From assembly GCA_022072055.1 (NCBI GenBank), contig JAJVIK010000006.1:227822-291821 (forward strand): 64,000 nucleotides of DNA, given 5' to 3'. Source of the stretch: a bacterium (GTDB lineage Bacteria; Hinthialibacterota; Hinthialibacteria; OLB16). The position numbers and the translations under genes are program-made. The notes under the pieces are model-generated. The model worked only from the letters and a program-made list of their open reading frames with translations, made no database searches and was not told where the DNA came from. Positions 26,733 to 35,073 of this stretch are shown in pieces. Positions within the stretch are counted from its first letter, which is position 1; each line of letters opens with the position of its first letter.

Positions 26733-28120
26733 TGTCACGCTACCCGTTTGTCACGGAACATCCGCCGAAGTCACTCGTCCCAATCTTCATCGGGATTGCG
26801 GCAACTCTCACGCTCATGACTTTCGTGATTCTCAGAATCGTCCCCGTCCAGGCCTCTTCGGGGGATGGAAGCGGTTGTTCGGGGACCCTATATCACTCGC
26901 CCGATCGAGACTGGAACTGGGCCTACGCGAGAATTGTCGAAAGCGACACCTACATCGGGTATTCAGGCATCGGCATCTGCCAGCCTTGTAGGTGCCCCTC
27001 GTTGGACCCGTTCACTTTTTCCGGGGTGGCGTTTTTCGAGAAGACCGCGACCCCGCAAATCATTCATATCGAGCGGTTCTACGAAGACGAGGACCAGGTG
27101 TACTGTTACTTGCCCCCATACAACTATTGCCCCGATGACTGCCACTGTCTCCAAAACGCGTACCTCCCGATCATCCCGGTGGACCTCAGTTCACCCGGCA
27201 CGACGGAGGCGTTGGTGGAGGTTGTTGATGTTGTCGGCATGCAGGGCGCCTACCATTGCCGGGATGATGGATTCGAGGCCGAGGCGAAGGGGTATGTGCA
27301 CGTCTATGAGATTACCCTGGATGTCGCCGCGCAAGGTGACGGTCTCAGCATTGATTGGGAAATCTCTCCCTCGTTCGATAGGCCGGTGTGCGGCGACCCA
27401 AAGCCGAGCGCCCTGATGCTCAGTATTACAAGTTTTGATGGGAAGTGGGTTGCCACGACCTTTCCAAAGGGATGGAGCGGCTCAGCAGTGTGGGATGGAC
27501 AATGGATGATTCCGTCGGGAGAGAGATGGGACAAGTGCACACAGGTCACCGTAACCCTTGGAGGGTACATGAACAATTACTTTACCCCACAATGTGGTCC
27601 TTGCCAGCGTTCAGCCGTGCCGTTTACGAAACAGGTGTGCTGGTCTTTCAATTGTCCATGCGGCGAGTCGGATCCGTGTTGTGACGCCAGGCCGGGCGCA
27701 TGGAGCTTCATAACCGGGGTCGATGATTGTGAGGCGGACAACACGCAGAATCTCCTCCTTTGGCAACTGTCAGACCTTTGTGGGAATCACCTGGATCTAT
27801 GGTGTGAACCAAGTGCTCCAGGGTACGCCTCACAATATAAGTACAAGTACAATGGCAATATTATTGGCCTCTGTGTCTATAGCAACGGGCAAAACGATTT
27901 CATGTATAGAATGTCCGTCACCGGTGCTGTGTTTCACAGCATGTGGCACAAAACAGCCGATCCGGACAACTCAGGAGACGGCGACGAGGGTACCCCTGGA
28001 AAATACGATTGGATTGTGAATCGGTACTGCTGTCCGAGCGGCCAGGGTGAGCAATTCTGTCGAGAAGATCCATATGGAATTGGAGACGAATATGATGGAA
28101 CCTCGAGTGCGTGCGAATGA
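26732..28120 (+). CDS. exported Cys-rich protein of unknown function, second gene of the operon
   Basis: A 462-residue protein; the start ATG 26732 overlaps the previous stop and has a purine-rich GGGAGGCGAG site upstream. One N-terminal hydrophobic helix (residues ~15-36, VPIFIGIAATLTLMTFVILRIV) acts as an uncleaved anchor or signal. The mature region is rich in Cys and aromatic residues with clusters GICQPCRCPS, YCYLPPYNYCPDDCHC, QCGPCQ, FNCPCGESDPCC and RYCCPSGQ, so disulfides or metal binding are likely. No known family is recognised. From about 27,500 the DNA is clearly AT-richer with different codon use (many AAT, TAT, AAA), unlike the flanking genes. It overlaps the next gene by 29 bases. 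Confidence 0.7.
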   Translation: MSRYPFVTEHPPKSLVPIFIGIAATLTLMTFVILRIVPVQASSGDGSGCSGTLYHSPDRDWNWAYARIVESDTYIGYSGIGICQPCRCPSLDPFTFSGVAFFEKTATPQIIHIERFYEDEDQVYCYLPPYNYCPDDCHCLQNAYLPIIPVDLSSPGTTEALVEVVDVVGMQGAYHCRDDGFEAEAKGYVHVYEITLDVAAQGDGLSIDWEISPSFDRPVCGDPKPSALMLSITSFDGKWVATTFPKGWSGSAVWDGQWMIPSGERWDKCTQVTVTLGGYMNNYFTPQCGPCQRSAVPFTKQVCWSFNCPCGESDPCCDARPGAWSFITGVDDCEADNTQNLLLWQLSDLCGNHLDLWCEPSAPGYASQYKYKYNGNIIGLCVYSNGQNDFMYRMSVTGAVFHSMWHKTADPDNSGDGDEGTPGKYDWIVNRYCCPSGQGEQFCREDPYGIGDEYDGTSSACE

Positions 28121-29501
28121 CTCCATCAAGATAAGATGGAACTATCAATTGCCATCCCAGAATGCCGGTATGCTTCCTTATTGTCTGTTCTTCATGCTTG
28201 TGCCGGTGATATTGCTACCTCCCACCTCCTTGTCCCAGGCCGGTACCCTCGCGCACCAGGACATTCAACTTGAAGGAACGGCAAGTGGAGGAACTCTGGT
28301 CCTTTCGACTCTGCTGAATAATAATGGTGTCAATGTATGGATTGAGACCAACTATGGAGAGTCCGCGCTGTCAGTTATGTCACGGTTGGCTATGGGCGCC
28401 AATCAATCAAGTGAGTTTGTTTCTCGCTTTGGGCGGATTCGCATGAAGGGAGGCGCTATCGAGCTGATTGGTTCGCAGGAAAATGGAGCATTTGCGTTCG
28501 GCGGGACCGAGAAGGGTCTGGGAATACCTCCCGGTCCAACCAATGTGACGATCAGGGGACTTCCTCATTCAAATGCTTTCGACATCTCTTGGAGAAACCC
28601 CGATGAAGGGTTCGACTCGGTAACACTGGTCGTGGATGGGGTCCATGCGCACCACCTTCCAGGAAATGCAACGCAGTACAAGAGTCAGGCGATCACAATG
28701 GCCCCCAAGGAGATCCTGGTTACCGTCGTCGGATACCGAAACGGAATTCCCTCGAACGCGGGGGGCGTGGTGGCCAGTAGCTGTGTCCAACAAGACATCC
28801 TTGCCGTGCCCTTCACCCGAGGCGTTGCTCCAAATTGGAGCCTGTGGAGCGGTCCGGGTTCCGAAGGGAAGGTCATACCGGAACAGGCGGAGCGGGCGCT
28901 TGATGGCGTGGCCCTGGAATCGGACGGGGTGATCCGAAAACCCGAGCAGAAACCTTTGTATCAGAGTTTCACGCTTGCCGAAAAGAGCGCGGTCGGCGGC
29001 GTTGTGCGTGAGTTTCTGGGCTTGACCCCGGGCCATGCGTATCGAGTCAGCACACGCATGAGCGCGGGTGATAGCGACGCTGTTTCGGGGCCGTGGAGCC
29101 TCTCCTTCCATGTGGCTCCTCGGAGATCCGATGCATCTCCACTGACCCCGGAAGAGCTTGCGGGGCTCGTGCCGATCCGTGGACGCAGCCCGGACTTCGC
29201 CTCCACCCAGATTGCGCGCCTCACCCGGGACACCAGCCAGCCAAACCGATGGGAGCCCAGGTCCACGGGGGATACGCGCGAGGACAATCGGGCAGCTGAC
29301 ATTGCTCTGCCGGAGGGAATGGACACGCTCGTGGTGTGGTTCCGAGCCGAGGGTTCTGTACCTCCACGCGCGGGTTTCGATTCGGTTACCTTGGAGGATC
29401 TTGACTGCTTGGCGGTACGCAACGCCCCGATGCAACCGATGTCCCACACGGACTGGGACAAGCCAGGATCGCCCTTCAAATCCCCTCCGAAAGCGGAGTG
29501 A
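28092..29501 (+). CDS. exported multidomain protein with FN3-like domain, third gene of the operon
   Basis: A 469-residue protein. ATG 28092 is chosen because GGAG (28082-28085) lies 6 bases upstream; a GTG at 28047 and a later ATG at 28170 are alternatives, the latter placed directly before the signal helix (MLPYCLFFMLVPVILL). Residues ~40-130 are beta-rich. A fibronectin-III-like domain follows (GPTNVTIRGLPHSNAFDISWRN...ILVTVVGYRNGIPS). The C-terminal half (YQSFTLAEKSAVGGVVREFLG...VWFRAEGSVPPRAGFDSVTLED) looks like a carbohydrate-binding or jelly-roll domain. The 29-base overlap with the upstream gene links the three products. Role unknown; an extracellular adhesive or glycan-binding part is a reasonable guess. 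Confidence 0.65.
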   Translation: MMEPRVRANDSIKIRWNYQLPSQNAGMLPYCLFFMLVPVILLPPTSLSQAGTLAHQDIQLEGTASGGTLVLSTLLNNNGVNVWIETNYGESALSVMSRLAMGANQSSEFVSRFGRIRMKGGAIELIGSQENGAFAFGGTEKGLGIPPGPTNVTIRGLPHSNAFDISWRNPDEGFDSVTLVVDGVHAHHLPGNATQYKSQAITMAPKEILVTVVGYRNGIPSNAGGVVASSCVQQDILAVPFTRGVAPNWSLWSGPGSEGKVIPEQAERALDGVALESDGVIRKPEQKPLYQSFTLAEKSAVGGVVREFLGLTPGHAYRVSTRMSAGDSDAVSGPWSLSFHVAPRRSDASPLTPEELAGLVPIRGRSPDFASTQIARLTRDTSQPNRWEPRSTGDTREDNRAADIALPEGMDTLVVWFRAEGSVPPRAGFDSVTLEDLDCLAVRNAPMQPMSHTDWDKPGSPFKSPPKAE

Positions 29502-29575
29502 ATTCGTTCCCAATTCGCCAAGCCGTCGTTCGTCCCACATCACCCCGTGGTCGATTCCCCTGCCCGCCCCCGCTC

Positions 29576-31036
29576 TCAAATCACCACCTCAATCCCATAC
29601 AGTCGGCAGAACCGCTTGAGCTCGCTCGTGTGGTTGCCGTAGATCATGCACAGGTGATGGCCCTTGAGGTCGGAGACCTTCTCCAACTCGTTGATGGTCG
29701 TTTCCGCGTTGGTCCGGCAGCCGCCCGTGGGTGGGATCGGGGGGCACCGCAGAATCTTTCCGGAATAAAGCAGGAGCTTGGGGGCCTCCCCCGCGAGGTA
29801 CTTCGAGATGGTGACCTCCTGATCCTCGGAGAAGAGAACCCTGGGGACACATCCCCAACCGGCCTCGGCATGGCTGCGGAGCGCGATCCGCTCCGGGTCG
29901 TGATGAATGCCGCGCATCCGCGAGGCGCTCGTGCAGTGGGCGCAGAAATAATGATTCCTCTCGTTATCAACCCCCGGGTTGTGCTGAAAGCCGGGTTTCC
30001 CGAAGAGGGACTGGAGCAGCATCAGGGTCAGGGTGGCGTCCAGGTCCGACTCGCAGCCCGCGGGAACACCCTCGTCCCGCAAACTCATGAACCCCATGCA
30101 GGGGGGCACATGCTGGTGAGGTTTCTTGAGTCCCGGCAGGCACTCCATCATGACCGCGTCGGCCTGCTCCTCCCGGACAATCTGCTTTAAGGCGAAGTAG
30201 GCTCGGGCGGCCTCCAGAATGTCCCTTTCGGTGGGTTCCACGATCTCGACCGCGCGTTCCAGATAGTCCCGCGCGAGCGCCTTCACATCATCCGACTCGC
30301 CAACCTGCTCGAAGGCCGCGATGAACCGCTGGCGGGGAATCGTGCGCACCTTGGCACCCATCCCGGCCACTACGCTCTCCTTTGCCGAATCCCCCTGGAT
30401 GTTCACGATCAGGCTCTCGGCGAGCTCGACCGCTGTCCGGACCATCCGCAGGGGATCCTCCAATTCGTCCGCGGGGTTCTCCGCGCAGATCGTGTAGACT
30501 CCCGCGCGCTTCTCCAACTCCCCCACGCTCGGCGCGAGCAAGACACCCAAGGGGGCGAGCACGATCGCGGGAAGCCCGAGCGCCTCCAGCATCTTGACCC
30601 CATGCTCCTGCCAGACTGTCTTCTTGAACACAACCGGCAGGACGGCATCCGGCTTGGTCTCCCTGACCGTGTTCACAAACTCCTGAATCTGATCCGAGGT
30701 GGAGATGGGAGTCGTCTCACAGTCCAGGGTGATGCCGATCTTGTTCTCCAGGTCCTTGAAGCGTTGGAGGTACTCCTGATGCCGCTTCTCAGCCTGGAAG
30801 GTGGAGCCAGGCCAGCTGAAGTACCCCTCCTCCTCCAGTTGCGCGGTGGGGGGATAAAGAAAGGCCCCCTTCACAACCGCCTTCCGCTTGGCTGCCCCCA
30901 GCCCCAACTCGCCGGCGAAGGCGGTCGAATCCACCCGGCTTGGCCCTCTTAGGGAGGCCAAGGTGGCCCCGACCCCCACGGACTGTAGAAACCCCCTTCG
31001 ACTCACCCCCCATGGATCACTCCGTCTTGAGGTCAT
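29576..31036 (-). CDS. Tat-exported L-fucose isomerase-like protein
   Basis: A 486-residue protein with a twin-arginine signal (SRRGFLQSVGVGATLASL near residue 12). The mature part resembles the L-fucose/L-arabinose isomerase-like fold (C-terminal half with CMGFMSLRDEGVPAGCESDLDATLTLML and HNPGVDNERNHYFCAHCTSASRM). In fucose isomerases Glu and Asp of such segments bind the metal; here E and D of GCESDLDA are kept. True FucI enzymes are cytoplasmic and ~590 residues, so this exported, shorter form probably has another role; similar Tat-exported relatives occur in PVC-type genomes. The start has GGGAGGAA upstream. A TATACT element on the minus strand at 31090-31095 is a plausible -10 region. 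Confidence 0.65.
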   Translation of the reverse strand: MTSRRSDPWGVSRRGFLQSVGVGATLASLRGPSRVDSTAFAGELGLGAAKRKAVVKGAFLYPPTAQLEEEGYFSWPGSTFQAEKRHQEYLQRFKDLENKIGITLDCETTPISTSDQIQEFVNTVRETKPDAVLPVVFKKTVWQEHGVKMLEALGLPAIVLAPLGVLLAPSVGELEKRAGVYTICAENPADELEDPLRMVRTAVELAESLIVNIQGDSAKESVVAGMGAKVRTIPRQRFIAAFEQVGESDDVKALARDYLERAVEIVEPTERDILEAARAYFALKQIVREEQADAVMMECLPGLKKPHQHVPPCMGFMSLRDEGVPAGCESDLDATLTLMLLQSLFGKPGFQHNPGVDNERNHYFCAHCTSASRMRGIHHDPERIALRSHAEAGWGCVPRVLFSEDQEVTISKYLAGEAPKLLLYSGKILRCPPIPPTGGCRTNAETTINELEKVSDLKGHHLCMIYGNHTSELKRFCRLYGIEVVI

Positions 31037-31118
31037 CTCGCGTTCCTCCCGTTCCAGCCCAAGCGGCGGCCATGCTGTAAGAGGGTACTAGTATACCATA
31101 ATGGGCCCGCGAAAAATC

Positions 31119-32558
31119 TCACCAAACCCGAATTCCGGAGACCACCGGATCAAGGGTCACATCCAGGCGGGTGGCGGTCTCGCCGAGGACACTCACATCC
31201 TCCACGGTCTTCGGGCTGAATCCCGGCGCGGTGAAGGTGAGGTCGTAGGTTCCCGGACGGAGCATGCGGTGGTAATCGCCGACATCCGGGTCGGTGAAGA
31301 TCTGATGGTCTCTTCCGACCACGCGGACCTCGGCGGCAAGAGGCTCCCCCTTGGCGGAGTTGGTCACCAAACCCCGGATCCCCGTGTGAACCTTTTCCAT
31401 GTAGGACAGCATGGACTCTCGGTTCTGATTCCAAAGGGTCCCTAGCGCGGAGGTCGAGGGGGAAAAGATGTCGCTCACCTCGATGGTCACCTCGTTGCAG
31501 CCCATCCAGACATAGTTCCAATCCTGCATCCCGCCCACAAGGGTGTACCAGGCGATCCCGTTGGTGATTCCGTTGGTGAAATACGGGCTGGCGTACATCG
31601 GCGAATTGTTCGAGGAATACGCCAGCGAGGCATCCACGAACACATCATTGTCGGGGGTGTACCAGTCCGGATGGTTCTGGATATGGGCGAACTCGGAGTT
31701 GTCGTAAGGGTAGTTCACAACCAGCGCGCCGGTGTGGAAATTCGCGGAAAGCACAAACGAATGAACGGCGCAAAAGTTCATTACCGCGCGGACCTCGGGG
31801 GCGCGCCCGGTCGGATCGTTGGCGTCGTCCTCCACTCGGTCGGGAAAATTGCGGTTAAGGTCGATCCCCTGAGAGTTGAAACGTGAGCGCGGGCTCCGCG
31901 AATACCCATCGGGATTCATCAGCGGCATGATCCAGATCTCGGTTTCATCGACCAGGGAGGTCAACCTCGGATCGGTTCCGTGCCCCGCGAGCAAGTCATG
32001 GATCAAATTGAGGCACAGGATCACCCCCAGGGTCTCGTTTCCGTGCATGGTGGAGATGTACTTGAACTCCGGCTCGTCCTCCTCCAGGTCGGGATTGTCG
32101 GTGATCTTGAGGAACCAGAGGTCACGGTTCTGGATACTTTTCCCGATGCTCACCAGTCGGCACAGGCTGGGGTAAGTGGAGGCGAAATCCTCAAGCGCGG
32201 CGGTGATCTCATCGAAGGTCGGATAGGTGGTCAACGGATAGGTCAACCCCTTTTCGGCTTTGGTCTCCTCTTCCGGCCAATAGTCCTCCGCGGTCGGCGA
32301 GATGAATCGAATGTCCCAACCGCGCGAGCGGACCCATTCGAATTCCTTGTCGCTCACCCACACGCGAATCCCTTCCGGGGTCACGGAGTCGATCAGGATC
32401 CGGGCCGCGTACAGGGTGACCATCTGCTTCGAGTCGGTTCGAACCAAGTGCGCCGCGCGGCGTTCCGTGGATGCATCCGGGGGGGGGCCGGCCCATGACA
32501 AGCTCCACCCAAGGGCAATCAGCAAGAGCGCGAGGGCAGGGCGAAGGGCAGGGGTCAT
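31119..32558 (-). CDS. secreted M14 zinc carboxypeptidase with C-terminal Ig-like domain
   Basis: A 479-residue protein from ATG 32558, chosen because MTPALRPALALLLIALGWSLSWAG is a clean signal peptide; a longer frame to 32636 adds 26 residues with no such property. A propeptide-like region precedes the catalytic domain. The zinc ligands of family M14 are visible: HxxE in STMHGNETLG (near residue 170) and the later His in SANFHTGALVVNYP. The substrate-binding SRFNSQGIDLNRNFPD is typical, and the catalytic Glu is in EVTIEVSDIF. After ~380 a carboxypeptidase-regulatory-like beta domain follows (GIRGLVTNSAKGEPLAAEVRV), as in metazoan CPD-type enzymes. Predicted to trim C-terminal residues from peptides outside the cytoplasm. 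Confidence 0.9.
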   Translation of the reverse strand: MTPALRPALALLLIALGWSLSWAGPPPDASTERRAAHLVRTDSKQMVTLYAARILIDSVTPEGIRVWVSDKEFEWVRSRGWDIRFISPTAEDYWPEEETKAEKGLTYPLTTYPTFDEITAALEDFASTYPSLCRLVSIGKSIQNRDLWFLKITDNPDLEEDEPEFKYISTMHGNETLGVILCLNLIHDLLAGHGTDPRLTSLVDETEIWIMPLMNPDGYSRSPRSRFNSQGIDLNRNFPDRVEDDANDPTGRAPEVRAVMNFCAVHSFVLSANFHTGALVVNYPYDNSEFAHIQNHPDWYTPDNDVFVDASLAYSSNNSPMYASPYFTNGITNGIAWYTLVGGMQDWNYVWMGCNEVTIEVSDIFSPSTSALGTLWNQNRESMLSYMEKVHTGIRGLVTNSAKGEPLAAEVRVVGRDHQIFTDPDVGDYHRMLRPGTYDLTFTAPGFSPKTVEDVSVLGETATRLDVTLDPVVSGIRVW

Positions 32559-32637
32559 GCAGGGAATTCTAGCCCACCAGGAGAAAATGCACACCCAAAA
32601 CTTGAGGATGGGCGCGCGCCGGCCAGGCCCTCCCACC

Positions 32638-33894
32638 TCAGTTTCGCAGGGTCAGGATACGCCCGTTGCCGTGACAATGGTGGCACTCCTCGGAAAGCGC
32701 GGTGATCAGGCTTTCGCCGGTGCGTTTGCGCGTGATCTGCACCAGACCGATTTCCGAAAAGGTGGTGATGTCGAAGGCGGTCTTGTCCTTGGAAAGCGAA
32801 TCCTGAAGGGCCTTGATGACCTGGTCATACTCCTTGGAGGACTTCATGTCGATGAAGTCCACCACAATGATCCCGCCCAGGCCGCGCAAGCGGAGCTGAC
32901 GGCCGATTTCATGGGCGGCCTCCAGATTGGTCCTGAGCAAGGCGTCCAGATTGGCCCCGCCCTTCACATTCTTCCCGGTGTTCACATCAATCGCGGTGAG
33001 GGTCTCGGTTTCCTCGATGATCAGATAGCCCCCGCAATCGAGCCAGACCTTGCGGCTCATCGCGCGCTCAAGCTCCTTCCGGAAATGGAAGGTTTCGAGA
33101 AGCTCATCCGGCTCGACATACTTGGTCACCCGGCGCGGGAGCAGGCTTGAAGAAAGCCCGCGAACAAAACGGTCGATATGCTGCTTCACCCGGAGGCTGT
33201 CGACCAGGATGCGGTCGAAGTTGTCGTTGTAGTGGTCGCGCAGGACCTGCTCGAGCGGAGTGAGCTCGCGGTGGACCACCATCGGCTCCTTGGCCTTGGC
33301 CACCTTCGCGCTGATTTCCTTCCAGGTCTTGATGAGGGTCTTGGCGTCGCGCAGGAGCTCCTTGCGGGAGGCTCCCTCCGCCACGGTCCTCACAATCCAG
33401 CCGCCCTCATCCGCGCCATCCGTCTCCTCCAGGAGGTCCTTCAGGCGCTTGCGCTCCTTGCGGTCCTCGACCCGTTTGGAGATGTTGACCTTCTTCTGAC
33501 AGGGGAAATACACAAAGAACCTTCCGGGGAGGGAAATGTCCATCGTGAGCTTCTTGCCCTTGTCCGCGATTTCATCCTTCTCGACCTGAACGGGGATGAG
33601 CTGACCGACTTTCAGGCGCTCGCTGATCGGCGCATGCCTGCGTTTGTGCTTCTGTTTGTCGGATTCCTGCTCCTCGACATCATCGCCCGCGAGGAAGCCA
33701 TCCTTGGGAAGCCCGATGTTGACAAAGGCGGCCTGAATGTTGTTCAGGATGCGGACCACCTTGCCCACATAAATATTTCCAACACAGCTCTCCTGGTCCG
33801 GGCGGTCCAGAAAGAGCTCAACCAGTTTTTGGTTTTCAAAGAGTCCGATCAGGGTGTGATCATGGCGGACACTGACCGCCAGTTGGTTCGGCAT
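32638..33894 (-). CDS. rng: ribonuclease G/E family endoribonuclease
   Basis: A 418-residue protein starting at ATG 33894 (MPNQLAVSVRHDHTLIGLFEN); the frame extends further upstream to 34071 but that part is not conserved-looking. It has the S1-like RNA-binding domain (GNIYVGKVVRILNNIQAAFVNIGLPKDGFL), the 5'-sensor and catalytic domain with the Mg-binding Asp residues in AIDVNTGKN and IIVVDFIDM, and the zinc-link CHHC in EECHHCHGNG preceded by ITRKR. The length fits RNase G, which matures 16S rRNA 5' ends and degrades mRNA; it lacks the long C-terminal scaffold of RNase E. The gene lies divergent from the methyltransferase gene and 79 bases upstream of the carboxypeptidase gene. Confidence 0.9.
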   Translation of the reverse strand: MPNQLAVSVRHDHTLIGLFENQKLVELFLDRPDQESCVGNIYVGKVVRILNNIQAAFVNIGLPKDGFLAGDDVEEQESDKQKHKRRHAPISERLKVGQLIPVQVEKDEIADKGKKLTMDISLPGRFFVYFPCQKKVNISKRVEDRKERKRLKDLLEETDGADEGGWIVRTVAEGASRKELLRDAKTLIKTWKEISAKVAKAKEPMVVHRELTPLEQVLRDHYNDNFDRILVDSLRVKQHIDRFVRGLSSSLLPRRVTKYVEPDELLETFHFRKELERAMSRKVWLDCGGYLIIEETETLTAIDVNTGKNVKGGANLDALLRTNLEAAHEIGRQLRLRGLGGIIVVDFIDMKSSKEYDQVIKALQDSLSKDKTAFDITTFSEIGLVQITRKRTGESLITALSEECHHCHGNGRILTLRN

Positions 33895-33999
33895 GGAGAG
33901 AAACTTTCCAAAAGGGGAAATTGAAACAGCCTTGACTGGGCCGCGAGGCCCACCACGAGGGTCTACCGGGAGAAATCCTTTCGCCCACCGGGGGGCATC

Positions 34000-35073
34000 G
34001 TGACTATCAGACCACCGAAACTGGGTTCGGTCAAGGGGACTGCCTCCAACTTCCGCCCCAGCGCCGGCCACACGCCTCTGTTATCGGTTCGCGCTTGCCT
34101 CAATAATTCCCTCATCCGGAAATTTCTGAAGGGATTCGGAGCAAGCGTGGTTTCCGTGGCGCGAAAGATACTGGGTCAGGGCTACCGAGCGGCGCATGGG
34201 TTCCTCCATGCCACCCTGAAATACAATCCATGGGTCCCCAAGGTCCGACATGGGAGGCCGGTGGCCTATGGATTCATTTCGGAGGAACACCTCGCCGACC
34301 CCGCGCTGGATGACCAGCTAGCCTCCCAGATCGTTGAGGCGGGGGCGCCGGTCGAGGATTACCGGATCGATGTGGAGGGATACCACACTTACCTGCGCGA
34401 GGCCAATTACCCGAGGGCCTATCATGGCGGCGGGTTGGTCGAGGGGCTGAATTTCCCCGAAAAATCTCTGGAGCACTTCGTGTCGGCCCAAGTCTTGGAA
34501 CTTGGTCCGGACGACATCTATATGGATGTGGCCGCGGATCGATCTCCCTTCGTGGACATTGTGAAGCGGCTCTGGAAACCGCGCCAAGCGTACCGTCAGG
34601 ACCTGGGATATGAGGAAGGAGTCCACGGAGAGCGGATTGGCGGCAGCGCCGGGTCGCTCCCACTCCCGGACAATTCGATCACCAAGGCGGCGCTTCACTG
34701 TTCCCTCGAGCACTTCGAGGGTGCCTCGGATATGGAGATGTTCCGTGAGATGGGGCGGGTGCTGGCTCCTGGAGGGAGGCTGTGCGTGCTGCCCTTCTAT
34801 CTCGCCCGCGAGTACACCATCCACACCGATCCCATTCACACCCTGTTCTTCGGGCGGGATGTGACCTTCGACCCCGAGGCGCGGATTCGGTATTGCCGCT
34901 GGACCAACCGCCACTCGCGTCACTACGATCCGGCGCGTCTCCGGTCTCGAATCCTGGCGAACCTGGGCGGCCTCACACCCAAGGTCTTGCGAGTTCGCAA
35001 CTTCAGGGAGGTCCATCGGACCTGTTACCTCCGATTTGTCGGCCTTTTCGAGAAGCCCACAAGCCATGATTAG
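34000..35073 (+). CDS. class I SAM-dependent methyltransferase-like protein
   Basis: A 357-residue protein from GTG 34000, with GGGGGGC upstream. The middle holds a Rossmann-like methyltransferase pattern: ALELGPDDIYMDVAADRSPF-like motif I (weak glycine content), then SLPLPDNSITKAALHCSLEHF (motif IV-type) and REMGRVLAPGGRLCVLPF (the typical strand after the 'E..RVLkPGG' helix). Motif I is degenerate, so SAM binding is less sure. The first ~70 residues are basic and not conserved-looking; a later start is possible. It overlaps the MtlD-like gene by 8 bases, indicating an operon. The substrate is unknown; sugar or lipid modification would fit the envelope genes nearby. Confidence 0.65.
   Translation: MTIRPPKLGSVKGTASNFRPSAGHTPLLSVRACLNNSLIRKFLKGFGASVVSVARKILGQGYRAAHGFLHATLKYNPWVPKVRHGRPVAYGFISEEHLADPALDDQLASQIVEAGAPVEDYRIDVEGYHTYLREANYPRAYHGGGLVEGLNFPEKSLEHFVSAQVLELGPDDIYMDVAADRSPFVDIVKRLWKPRQAYRQDLGYEEGVHGERIGGSAGSLPLPDNSITKAALHCSLEHFEGASDMEMFREMGRVLAPGGRLCVLPFYLAREYTIHTDPIHTLFFGRDVTFDPEARIRYCRWTNRHSRHYDPARLRSRILANLGGLTPKVLRVRNFREVHRTCYLRFVGLFEKPTSHD

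Noticed and set aside
33938..33951. GGGCC-GCGA-GGCCC hairpin in the rng leader
   Set aside because: Short GC stem expected by chance at this base composition; no evidence for rne-type feedback control.
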